Shown here in pieces: positions 6,900-13,057 of a stretch of DNA of 13,057 nt; position 1 is the first letter of the stretch; each line of letters begins with the position of its first letter. This stretch comes from UMGS1002 sp964570825 (GTDB lineage: Bacteria; Bacillota; Clostridia; Oscillospirales; CAG-272): positions 1-13,057 of the forward strand of contig CAZMZJ010000031.1 of the NCBI GenBank assembly GCA_964570825.1. Reading direction: 5' to 3'. The translations under genes and the position numbers were made by a program. A model generated the notes under the pieces. The model ran no database searches. It was not told the DNA's origin and saw only the letters and a list, made by a program, of their open reading frames with translations.

Positions 6900-6946
6900 A
6901 GCAAACGCCCGGCGGATGATATTTATTCATCCGCCGGGCGTTTGCT
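6900..6946. terminator. Strong bidirectional terminator with a 20-bp stem
   Basis: Bases 6900-6919 pair perfectly with 6927-6946 around a 7-nt loop; the core is GC-rich (CGCCCGGCGG). It sits between convergent genes ending at 6894 and 6955. The stem ends in TTTGCT on either strand instead of a long U run, but its position and strength make a shared terminator likely. Confidence 0.85.
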
Positions 6947-6954
6947 GCATTAAA

Positions 6955-7764
6955 TCAGTTCGAGTATTTATATCCGTAAGTCATAACGTATGTTTGTGCA
7001 AAAGAACCATTTGTCACTTTAACTGTAAGGGCGTCACAGCCGTTAAAGATATGATCTCCGATTTTGTCGGTTGCGGCTGAAATTGTAATTTCCGTAAGAG
7101 CGCTGCAGCCGTTGAACACATATGAACCTATGGTCTTCACGCCTTCCATGCCGGTTACATTGAGAAGAGCCGTGCATTTCCAGAAAGCGCTGTCTCCGAT
7201 GCTTGTGACGGCAGCCGGGATGTCAATCGAGGAAAGGGAGCTGCATCCGTAGAAGTCATACTGTCCGATAGCTGCAAGGGTTTCCGGCAGCTTGATCTGT
7301 TTCAATGCCGTGCAGAGGTAGAATGCTCCGTCGCCTATTGTGTTAAGGCCCTCCGGAAGCACGATGCTTTCAAGATAGCTGCATCCGGCAAACGCCCATG
7401 AACCAATCGAGGTTACGTTTTCAGGAATTGAAACGGAGGTTATGCTGTTATTATAATAGAAGGCTTTTTCGCCGATTGCGGTTACTTTTATGCCGTTGAT
7501 TTCGGCGGGTATTGTCACTGTGTGCAGGTCATAGCCTCCGGTGTATCCGGTTATCTCAATGGTGTTGATTTCTGTTGTGGTATATTCAAAGCTTTCAGTG
7601 CTGCCGGAGCCGACCACCTCGTAGCTGTTGTCATATTTCGTTTCAACAGATGCGATGGGATCCTTCTTATACGAACAGGATACGAGAAGGAGAAAGATTA
7701 GAAGAAGAGAAAGAAGAAGCGTCACCGGCTTGAACGCTGAGGATAAGTGCAGGAATTTTTTCAT
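6955..7764 (-). CDS. BspA-type leucine-rich repeat lipoprotein
   Basis: A 269-residue surface lipoprotein. It starts MKKFLHL, has a long hydrophobic signal and a lipobox LVSC with Cys30. The mature part holds about seven 22-23-residue repeats of the BspA (LRR_5) type: 'SIPENVTSIGSWAFAGCSYL', 'LPEGLNTIGDGAFYLCTAL', 'LPETLAAIGQYDFYGCSSL', 'IPAAVTSIGDSAFWKCTAL' and so on, ending in a cap with AQTYVMTYGYKYSN. Such repeats usually serve protein or host-surface binding; no partner can be named. I start at the ATG at 7764, with AAAGGAA about 11 nt upstream, because the signal peptide then begins properly; the longer frame to 7830 adds 22 residues before it. It has its own consensus promoter and a ~105-nt leader. 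Confidence 0.9.
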   Translation of the reverse strand: MKKFLHLSSAFKPVTLLLSLLLIFLLLVSCSYKKDPIASVETKYDNSYEVVGSGSTESFEYTTTEINTIEITGYTGGYDLHTVTIPAEINGIKVTAIGEKAFYYNNSITSVSIPENVTSIGSWAFAGCSYLESIVLPEGLNTIGDGAFYLCTALKQIKLPETLAAIGQYDFYGCSSLSSIDIPAAVTSIGDSAFWKCTALLNVTGMEGVKTIGSYVFNGCSALTEITISAATDKIGDHIFNGCDALTVKVTNGSFAQTYVMTYGYKYSN

Positions 7765-7877
7765 GTCTGTGATATTCCTTTCTTGGAAATAATGGCAAAA
7801 AGACGTAAAGATAATGCCGCGTCGACACAAAACGTATATTTTATTAAAAAGAATTTAACGCGATAATCATCTTTTTT

Positions 7878-7906
7878 ATTATAACGCAGATAGCTGCTGT
7901 TGTCAA
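7878..7906 (-). promoter_or_regulatory. Consensus sigma-A promoter of the leucine-rich repeat lipoprotein gene
   Basis: On the minus strand, TTGACA (7906-7901), a 17-nt spacer and TATAAT (7883-7878). It lies between this gene and the upstream amidase gene, so the two are transcribed separately at least in part. Confidence 0.85.
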
Positions 7907-7980
7907 TAGTATAAAGTTTGAGCGGGCGGTAAATTTGTTTACGGACATAAAGCCATGCCGTACGCTGCAAAAGATAGCAA

Positions 7981-8586
7981 TCAGCTAAAGATACTGTCGA
8001 TTACTTCAGCTTCCGCCGCGGCAAGCTTTGCAAGAGACTCGCTGCTCTGAAGGAATGCCGAATCCTCTGGATTTGTATGGAAGCCGTGTTCGACAAGGAA
8101 AGCCTGACGGCAGCCCGAGAGTGCGCTGTTGCGGATGACGCCGTAGTAATCAAGATCCGGGTTATCCGGCAGACGGCGTGTATGTATCCCGCGGTCTTCA
8201 GTATTCATGACTTTAACAACTGCGTCATTAAGTGCGCGTGCTATGGGGATGTTGCGGCTTTCGTCAGATATCGAATAATAAGTTTCAGCGCCGCGTATTC
8301 TTGGGTAACGCTCAGGCGTTGCCGAAGTTCCGGGGGCGTTCGAGTGGAGCGAGAGAAACATCAAGGCGCCGTTATCCCCCGCCATTCTGCCGCGTTCCTC
8401 AAGTGAGGGGTTATCTTCGACTTTTTCGCGTGTGACTTTAACGTCAAATCCGCGGCGGACCAGCTCGTCGCGCAGAAATCCTGCGAGCACATAATTTTGT
8501 GTGCCCTCAAAATAACCTTCGCGTGTAGGGTGGGGGTTGCCGAACTGACCATGGCCTGGATCGAGTATTATAAGTCCTTTAGACAT
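7981..8586 (-). CDS. N-acetylmuramoyl-L-alanine amidase, amidase_3 family, no signal peptide
   Basis: A 201-residue zinc amidase that cuts the bond between N-acetylmuramic acid and L-alanine in peptidoglycan. Seen in the sequence: ILDPGHG with His12, EGTQN with Glu27, SLHSNA with His81 (the three zinc ligands of the family), and the catalytic Glu166 in FLVEHGFHTNPED. The protein is the catalytic domain alone: no signal peptide, no wall-binding or SH3 domain. That form is common in phage endolysins and some spore-related enzymes, yet no phage gene is nearby. The start is firm: AAAGGAA lies 7 nt before the ATG. A consensus promoter lies ~90 nt upstream. The export route and physiological role are unknown. 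Confidence 0.92.
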   Translation of the reverse strand: MSKGLIILDPGHGQFGNPHPTREGYFEGTQNYVLAGFLRDELVRRGFDVKVTREKVEDNPSLEERGRMAGDNGALMFLSLHSNAPGTSATPERYPRIRGAETYYSISDESRNIPIARALNDAVVKVMNTEDRGIHTRRLPDNPDLDYYGVIRNSALSGCRQAFLVEHGFHTNPEDSAFLQSSESLAKLAAAEAEVIDSIFS

Positions 8587-8675
8587 TTTTATGTTCCTTT
8601 CAATTTCAAATTCATACCTGAAAAGCTGCGCCTGTTTAATCCGGAAAAATGCTGAAGTAAAATTTTCTTAGGTTA

Positions 8676-8704
8676 ATTATATGTGTTTTATTTATTATTG
8701 TCAA
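8676..8704 (-). promoter_or_regulatory. Consensus sigma-A promoter of the amidase gene
   Basis: On the minus strand, TTGACA (8704-8699), a 17-nt spacer and TATAAT (8681-8676), giving a leader of about 80 nt. Confidence 0.85.
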
Positions 8705-8804
8705 GCAAAAACATTAAATTCGATGTGCTGTGAAATAAAATATGGAACAATCTGAGATATGGTTTTATGCCCGCTGCGTTATGTGATATGACAAATTTTA
8801 ATCA

Positions 8805-8862
8805 GTCGAATGTCGAATGTCAAATGTCAAATGTCAAATGTCAAATATTGAAACATTGAAAC
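8805..8862. repeat. Heptamer tandem array followed by two octamers
   Basis: Six uninterrupted 7-nt units run from 8805 to 8846: two GTCGAAT then four GTCAAAT. Two 8-nt units ATTGAAAC follow directly (8847-8862). It is non-coding and lies about 80 nt upstream of the recG -35 box. Confidence 0.9.
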
Positions 8863-8941
8863 AGTCAAGCGGTTGAATGTTTTGAGAGAGCACCTGAAAG
8901 AAATACCGGAAAGCTCCTGATATAACTCCGGCAACCTCTTC

Positions 8942-8970
8942 TTGACAATCATTGGCGTGCAGGCTATAAT
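8942..8970 (+). promoter_or_regulatory. Consensus sigma-A promoter of recG
   Basis: TTGACA (8942-8947), a 17-nt spacer and TATAAT (8965-8970), only 29 nt before the recG start, so the leader is about 20 nt. Confidence 0.88.
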
Positions 8971-8988
8971 TTATAAAAAGTAATATGC

Positions 8989-8993
8989 GGAGG
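8989..8993 (+). promoter_or_regulatory. GGAGG ribosome binding site deciding the recG start
   Basis: GGAGG lies 6 nt before the ATG at 9000. It falls within the codons that an ATG start at 8985 would use, so it argues for the shorter protein. Confidence 0.75.
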
Positions 8994-8999
8994 CACAGG

Positions 9000-11138
9000 A
9001 TGGCGGGGCTTTTGGATATTTCGGTCAAGTCGCTGTACGGGGTTGGAGAGGCGAGGGCTGCGGCTTACGCCAAGGCGGGAGTTGCGACCGTGGAGGATCT
9101 TTTGTTTTATTTTCCACGCGCCTACGAAAACCGCGGCGAAATAAAACTGCTGGCCGAAACAGATGAAAATGTAAAAAGTGCAGTGATTCTGACAGTCGCC
9201 GCCGAACCGAAAATTGCACGAATACGCCGCGGCATGGATGTTTTGAAGTTTCGAGCCTATGATGACAGCGGCAGCTGCCAGATTACCTATTTCAACCAGA
9301 ATTATCTGAAGGATAAGTTTCCGCTCGGCTCCTCGTTTAGGTTCTGGGGCAGGGTGGAGCGGGCGGGCAAAAGCTTTGTGATGAACTCTCCGGCGGCGGA
9401 GCCTTATGTCGAGGGGACTCCTTTGCCGGCGCTGGTACCGGTCTACCGTCTTTCCGAAGGGCTGACGCCGAAACAGGTGGCAAAGGACATCAAAGCGGCG
9501 ATGGCGCTTGCAGCGGACAGGCTGTATGACACTCTGCCGGATGAAATCAGAACTGAAAACAAGCTTTGCACCCTGCCGTATGCACTGCGCAACATTCACG
9601 AGCCGGAGGATTATAAATCCCTTGCGGTTGCAAAGCGGCGGCTGATATTCGACGAATTTTTCATGTATGCCCTCGGGCTTGCGGTAATGGGGGAGAAAGA
9701 GCGCGCGAAAGGAGCGGTGCCGTGTACAAAAAACGATATATCCCTCCTTACCCGGATGCTTCCTTATAAGCTGACGGGTGCGCAGCTGAGAGTTATAAAC
9801 GAAATCCGCAGCGACATGGAACGCGAAGTACCGATGCGGCGTATAATAGTTGGGGACGTAGGCTGCGGGAAAACGGTATGTGCAGCGGCTGCTATGCTTA
9901 TCGCCGTTCAGAGCGGCCGTCAGGCGGTGCTGATGGCGCCGACCGAAATTTTGGCGCGGCAGCATTATGATGATTTATTCCCTCTTTTTTCGCAGCTTGG
10001 AATCAGCTGTGAGCTTTTGACAGGCGCGACACCGGCGGCAAAAAAGAAAATTATCAAAGAAGCGCTTGCAACGGATGATCCGGATTTGCGGCTTGACGTT
10101 GTTATCGGGACGCAGGCGCTCATATCGGACGGGGTGGAGTTCGCGGCTCCCGGAATAGTTGTCACAGACGAGCAGCATCGTTTTGGCGTAAACCAGCGCG
10201 CGGCGCTTGCTGAGAAAAATGAACGGGCGCATGTGCTGGTCATGAGCGCAACGCCGATTCCGCGCTCGCTTGCACTTGTGATGTACGGAGATCTTGATAT
10301 TTCAAGGGTGGACGAAATGCCGCCGGGACGTCAGAAAGTCGACACCTTTGTGGTTGACGAGAGCTTCCGCTCAAGAGTGGACGGCTTTATAAAAAAACTG
10401 ACAGGCGAAGGCGGGCAGGCATACATCGTCTGTCCAGCGATTGAGGAGGCCGAAGCGGGGGACGGGGAGATAAGTCTTTCCGAGGTTTCGCTAAACGGAA
10501 TAGATTCAAGCACAGAAAAACAGCCGCCTCTCAAAGCCGCCGAAAGTTATGCGAAGGATTTGTCGGCGCGCATGCCGGAGCTGAAGATTGAGCTGATGCA
10601 CGGCAAAATGAAAAGCACAGAAAAAGAAAAAATAATGCAGTCGTTTGCGGCGGGCAAAATTCAGGTGCTTGTTTCGACCACAGTTATCGAGGTCGGAGTT
10701 AACGTGCCGAACGCATGTCTTATGATAGTTGAAAACGCAGAGCGCTTTGGACTTTCGCAGCTTCATCAGCTGCGCGGACGCGTAGGGCGGGGAAATCGCA
10801 AATCGTACTGTATTCTGATTTCGGACGCGACAAGTGCTGGCGCAAGAAAACGTCTTGAAACAATGCGCACGAACTATGACGGTTTTCTTATTGCCGAAAT
10901 CGATCTTGCCATGCGTGGTCCGGGCGACTTTCTCGGCTGTGCCGACGGCAGGAGCATACGTCAGAGCGGAGGGCTGCGTTTCCGCCTTGCCGATTTATGC
11001 GACGACAGCGGGCTGATGAGCGCCGCGTTTGAGGCGGCACGTTCGCTTGCCGGGAAGGATAGAACTCTTTCGGAATATCCCCGACTTATGGAGTCGGTCA
11101 AAAAAATGTTTGCTCTGGGGACTTCGGATATCAGCTGA
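9000..11138 (+). CDS. recG: ATP-dependent DNA helicase RecG
   Basis: A 712-residue RecG, the branch-migration helicase that remodels stalled forks and Holliday junctions. The N-terminal part (SLYGVGEARAAAYAKAG, then VEDLLFYFPRAYENR) and the OB-fold wedge domain are followed by the helicase core: Walker A GDVGCGKT with Lys291, DEQH at 390-393, SATPIPRS from 416, VIEVGVNVPNA, and QLRGRVGRG at 590-598. The C-terminal RecG segment RGPGDFLG is present. It is slightly longer than the usual ~680-690 residues, with an acidic insert after IVCPAIEE (GDGEISLSEVSLNGIDSS). I chose the ATG at 9000 because GGAGG lies 6 nt upstream; the in-frame ATG at 8985 would overlap that site. It is a single-gene unit with its own promoter. 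Confidence 0.97.
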   Translation: MAGLLDISVKSLYGVGEARAAAYAKAGVATVEDLLFYFPRAYENRGEIKLLAETDENVKSAVILTVAAEPKIARIRRGMDVLKFRAYDDSGSCQITYFNQNYLKDKFPLGSSFRFWGRVERAGKSFVMNSPAAEPYVEGTPLPALVPVYRLSEGLTPKQVAKDIKAAMALAADRLYDTLPDEIRTENKLCTLPYALRNIHEPEDYKSLAVAKRRLIFDEFFMYALGLAVMGEKERAKGAVPCTKNDISLLTRMLPYKLTGAQLRVINEIRSDMEREVPMRRIIVGDVGCGKTVCAAAAMLIAVQSGRQAVLMAPTEILARQHYDDLFPLFSQLGISCELLTGATPAAKKKIIKEALATDDPDLRLDVVIGTQALISDGVEFAAPGIVVTDEQHRFGVNQRAALAEKNERAHVLVMSATPIPRSLALVMYGDLDISRVDEMPPGRQKVDTFVVDESFRSRVDGFIKKLTGEGGQAYIVCPAIEEAEAGDGEISLSEVSLNGIDSSTEKQPPLKAAESYAKDLSARMPELKIELMHGKMKSTEKEKIMQSFAAGKIQVLVSTTVIEVGVNVPNACLMIVENAERFGLSQLHQLRGRVGRGNRKSYCILISDATSAGARKRLETMRTNYDGFLIAEIDLAMRGPGDFLGCADGRSIRQSGGLRFRLADLCDDSGLMSAAFEAARSLAGKDRTLSEYPRLMESVKKMFALGTSDIS

Positions 11139-11146
11139 AGCAGCTG
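11132..11146 (+). terminator. Short hairpin overlapping the recG stop codon
   Basis: CAGCTG-AAG-CAGCTG forms a 6-bp stem that includes the TGA stop. There is no U tract after it, so it is a poor terminator candidate. No better one is visible before the next promoter. Confidence 0.25.
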
Positions 11147-11277
11147 TCCGCAACGCAAGCTGTCACAACAGAAAAGCATAAAAAAATTATTACAAAGAAT
11201 GTTCAGATAGTCCAACGAATACATTGAACAATTTATATGTTGAAATGTTTGAAATGTTTAATATCTACAAAATGGTA

Positions 11278-11306
11278 TTGACAGCCAGTGGAATTTGTAA
11301 TATAAT
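11278..11306 (+). promoter_or_regulatory. Consensus sigma-A promoter of the InlB-repeat protease gene
   Basis: TTGACA (11278-11283), a 17-nt spacer and TATAAT (11301-11306), 38 nt before the ATG. The rest of the gap after recG (11139-11277) is AT-rich, with short TTGAAATGTT-like reiterations and no gene. Confidence 0.88.
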
Positions 11307-11344
11307 TAAACCGAATTCAAAAAATTACAGAAACAGGTAGTTGT

Positions 11345-13057
11345 ATGAAAAAAAATAATTTGCTGGCAATTATTATATCTGTATTTCTTGCCGTGATATG
11401 CTTTTCGCTTGCCGGATGCAATGAAATTTATGTTCAATTCGATCCGGACGGTGGCTCGATAATATCAGGCGATTCGACAGCCGTATATAAAAAAGACGAA
11501 ACTCCCGTGACTGCCCCGGAAGTATCAAGGGAAGGCTATGTGTTCCTCGGCTGGGATAAAGACTACGGAACTCCGGAAACCGATATCACCGTAAAGGCGC
11601 GCTGGGATAAACTATATACAATAACGTTTGACATTATACCGGACGACACCGCGGACGATACAAAGCAGATCAAGACTTCGTCAGATAAGGTGGAATATCC
11701 CGCTGATCCGACACGCGAAGGATATGTGTTCGACGGCTGGGATAAGAAAATAGAAACCGTAAACGAAGATACGGTAATTACCGCAAAGTGGAAGAAGCTG
11801 TACACAGTAACCTTTAACCTTAACGGCGGAAGAACCACGCATACCGCGCTGCTTTCACAGACGGTTGTCGAAGGCGAATCGGCTAAGGCTCCAGACGCAA
11901 CGATGGAGTACATGGAGCCGGTGGAGTGGGATAAGGATTTTTCAAATGTCACGTCTGACATTGAAGTAACCGCAATATGGCACCGCCGCGAACTGACCAG
12001 CACAGAGGTGGCAAAACTGATCAGCCCGGCAACGGTTGAGGTGAATACATACAGACGCAACAATGCCGAGTGGGCAACAGGGTCGGGATTCTTCATTGAT
12101 GATTCGGGTACATTTATTACGAATTACCATGTTATTGAAAACGCATACGAAATAAAGGTAAAACTTGAAGACGGCACTGTATATCCTGTAATTGATATCG
12201 TTGCATTTGATAAAAAGTTAGACATTGCCATATTGAGCATAGGCCGCCCGACTCCGAACTATCTTGAATTCGCAGAGACAGAACCGGTAAAGGGAGATGT
12301 GGTATACGCTATCGGCAGCTCGCTCGGACTTGATGGAACCTTTACGAGCGGTCTTGTGTCCACCGTATCACGCGAAATAGAGGGGCAGAAATATATCCAG
12401 ACCTCGGCGGCAATTTCGCACGGGAATAGCGGGGGTCCGCTTGTGAACACGAGGGGATTTGTTATCGGTATCAATACACTGACCGCAGAAGCGGGCCAGA
12501 ATCTGAACTTTGCCATTCCAATCTCGAATGTTAAAAACCTTAAGGAAAACCGGATGACGGTTAGGACCTGGTTCGATAATTATGTAACGCTGCAGTGGTG
12601 GATTTTTGAAAAGGTTGTCACGGAAAAAAACGCAACGACTTCTATAACAATACAGATGCTTAACACGGGTGAGACCGTCAATGCAGTTTGCTCCGGCAGT
12701 AAAGATTATGATTTTTATTATCTGAGAAGCTTTAAAAAGTATGACTCCAACGGTGTCGAGCTCCCTGTTGACCTTTATATCTATTATTATACTGAAGATG
12801 TAAATAATTTTCTCGTCACAAATATAGCACTTTGTTCGATGAAAGTATCGACCATGACTATAGTAAAAGAAATTGATTATGATTATCTTAATGTTTATCA
12901 ATATGGTAATGGGTACATGCTCTGCATGGGTGTATTTGACATTTTTAACAAAGGTGTAGACTTTGCAAATTCCGATATTTGCTTTGGCGTGTCCACATTG
13001 ATTTCAAATTCATATCAGTATAATGTTTTTATGATGCAGACTACTGACACTTCCGTA
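11345..13057 (+). CDS. Lipoprotein with three InlB/Flg_new repeats fused to an HtrA-type serine protease (partial, runs off the window)
   Basis: The frame is open from the ATG at 11345 to the last base (571 codons, no stop). A signal peptide ends in lipobox LAGC with Cys25. Three InlB-type (Listeria-Bacteroides) repeats follow at about 28-90, 90-153 and 153-222, each with the VTFD/VTFN strand, a 'P.REGYVF.GWDK' core (eroded in the third copy) and an ending like 'ITAKW'. A trypsin-like HtrA/DegP-type protease domain comes next: His262 in FITNYHVIE, Asp293 in KKLDIAILSI and Ser362 in HGNSGGPLVN, with AIGSSLGL before the serine, so the triad looks intact. The region after ~400 is beta-rich and aromatic, and I do not recognise it; a PDZ domain is not evident. 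It is likely anchored outside the membrane and processes surface or misfolded proteins (inferred). The ribosome binding site (AGGTAG) is weak. Confidence 0.9.
   Translation, partial: MKKNNLLAIIISVFLAVICFSLAGCNEIYVQFDPDGGSIISGDSTAVYKKDETPVTAPEVSREGYVFLGWDKDYGTPETDITVKARWDKLYTITFDIIPDDTADDTKQIKTSSDKVEYPADPTREGYVFDGWDKKIETVNEDTVITAKWKKLYTVTFNLNGGRTTHTALLSQTVVEGESAKAPDATMEYMEPVEWDKDFSNVTSDIEVTAIWHRRELTSTEVAKLISPATVEVNTYRRNNAEWATGSGFFIDDSGTFITNYHVIENAYEIKVKLEDGTVYPVIDIVAFDKKLDIAILSIGRPTPNYLEFAETEPVKGDVVYAIGSSLGLDGTFTSGLVSTVSREIEGQKYIQTSAAISHGNSGGPLVNTRGFVIGINTLTAEAGQNLNFAIPISNVKNLKENRMTVRTWFDNYVTLQWWIFEKVVTEKNATTSITIQMLNTGETVNAVCSGSKDYDFYYLRSFKKYDSNGVELPVDLYIYYYTEDVNNFLVTNIALCSMKVSTMTIVKEIDYDYLNVYQYGNGYMLCMGVFDIFNKGVDFANSDICFGVSTLISNSYQYNVFMMQTTDTSV

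Larger units (their letters stand above)
8587..8999. other. Divergent intergenic region between amidase and recG
   Basis: No gene is visible in these ~410 nt. The region holds the amidase leader and promoter (minus strand), a heptamer tandem array (8805-8846) with two 8-mers (8847-8862), and the recG promoter and ribosome binding site (plus strand). Confidence 0.7.

Noticed and set aside
7940..7962. Hairpin TACGG-A-CAT / ATG-CCGTA after the amidase gene as a terminator
   Set aside because: The stem has a bulge and no U tract follows on the minus strand.
7761..7970. 69-codon minus-strand open frame before the leucine-rich-repeat gene
   Set aside because: It covers the consensus promoter and leader of that gene and has no ribosome binding site.
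8805..8862. CRISPR-like array
   Set aside because: Units are only 7-8 nt, directly adjacent with no spacers, and no cas genes are present.
8964..9965. 333-codon minus-strand open frame
   Set aside because: Antisense of recG, rich in Arg and His from GC-biased codons read backwards, with no recognisable domain and no promoter of its own.
11563..12901. Several minus-strand open frames (177, 85 and 177 codons)
   Set aside because: All lie antisense to the InlB-repeat protease, which has a promoter, lipobox and intact catalytic triad.

Overview
The window looks like a chromosomal segment of a mid-GC Gram-positive anaerobe of the class Clostridia. The grounds are strong sigma-A promoters with the exact TTGACA-N17-TATAAT pattern, strong Shine-Dalgarno sites, three lipoproteins with typical lipoboxes, InlB-type and BspA-type surface repeats, and a clostridial Rhs core ending. 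This is inference from gene style; no taxonomic marker was compared.

Left part (1-1401): the 3' end of an Rhs/YD-repeat polymorphic toxin gene, with a stop codon inside Rhs-like sequence at 21-23. It has an AT-rich variable tip and overlaps by ATGA a DUF4279-like presumed immunity gene. The immunity gene is split in two frames exactly at an A7 tract that reads A AAA AAG, the classical -1 slippery heptamer. The cassette is therefore either decaying, mis-assembled or recoded.

Region 1402-2142: about 490 nt of AT-rich DNA with hairpins and a short direct repeat, then a two-tRNA operon on the minus strand (Leu-TAA, then initiator Met-CAT) with a perfect promoter and an intrinsic terminator. The initiator tRNA carries one extra nucleotide in its T arm.

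Region 2181-8586: an orphan extracellular solute-binding lipoprotein (minus), an AMP-forming acyl-CoA ligase (minus), a divergent cysteine-rich protein of unknown function (plus), a 20-bp-stem terminator between convergent genes, a BspA-type leucine-rich-repeat lipoprotein (minus), and a leaderless amidase_3-type zinc peptidoglycan amidase (minus).

Region 8587-13057: an intergenic stretch with a heptamer tandem array between two divergent consensus promoters, then recG (plus), then a lipoprotein joining three InlB/Flg_new repeats to an HtrA-type serine protease with an intact His-Asp-Ser triad. That gene runs off the right edge. Most genes have their own promoter, so this is a set of single-gene units, several of them cell-envelope proteins, and not one operon. 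The Rhs/immunity cassette is the only part that looks recently acquired.
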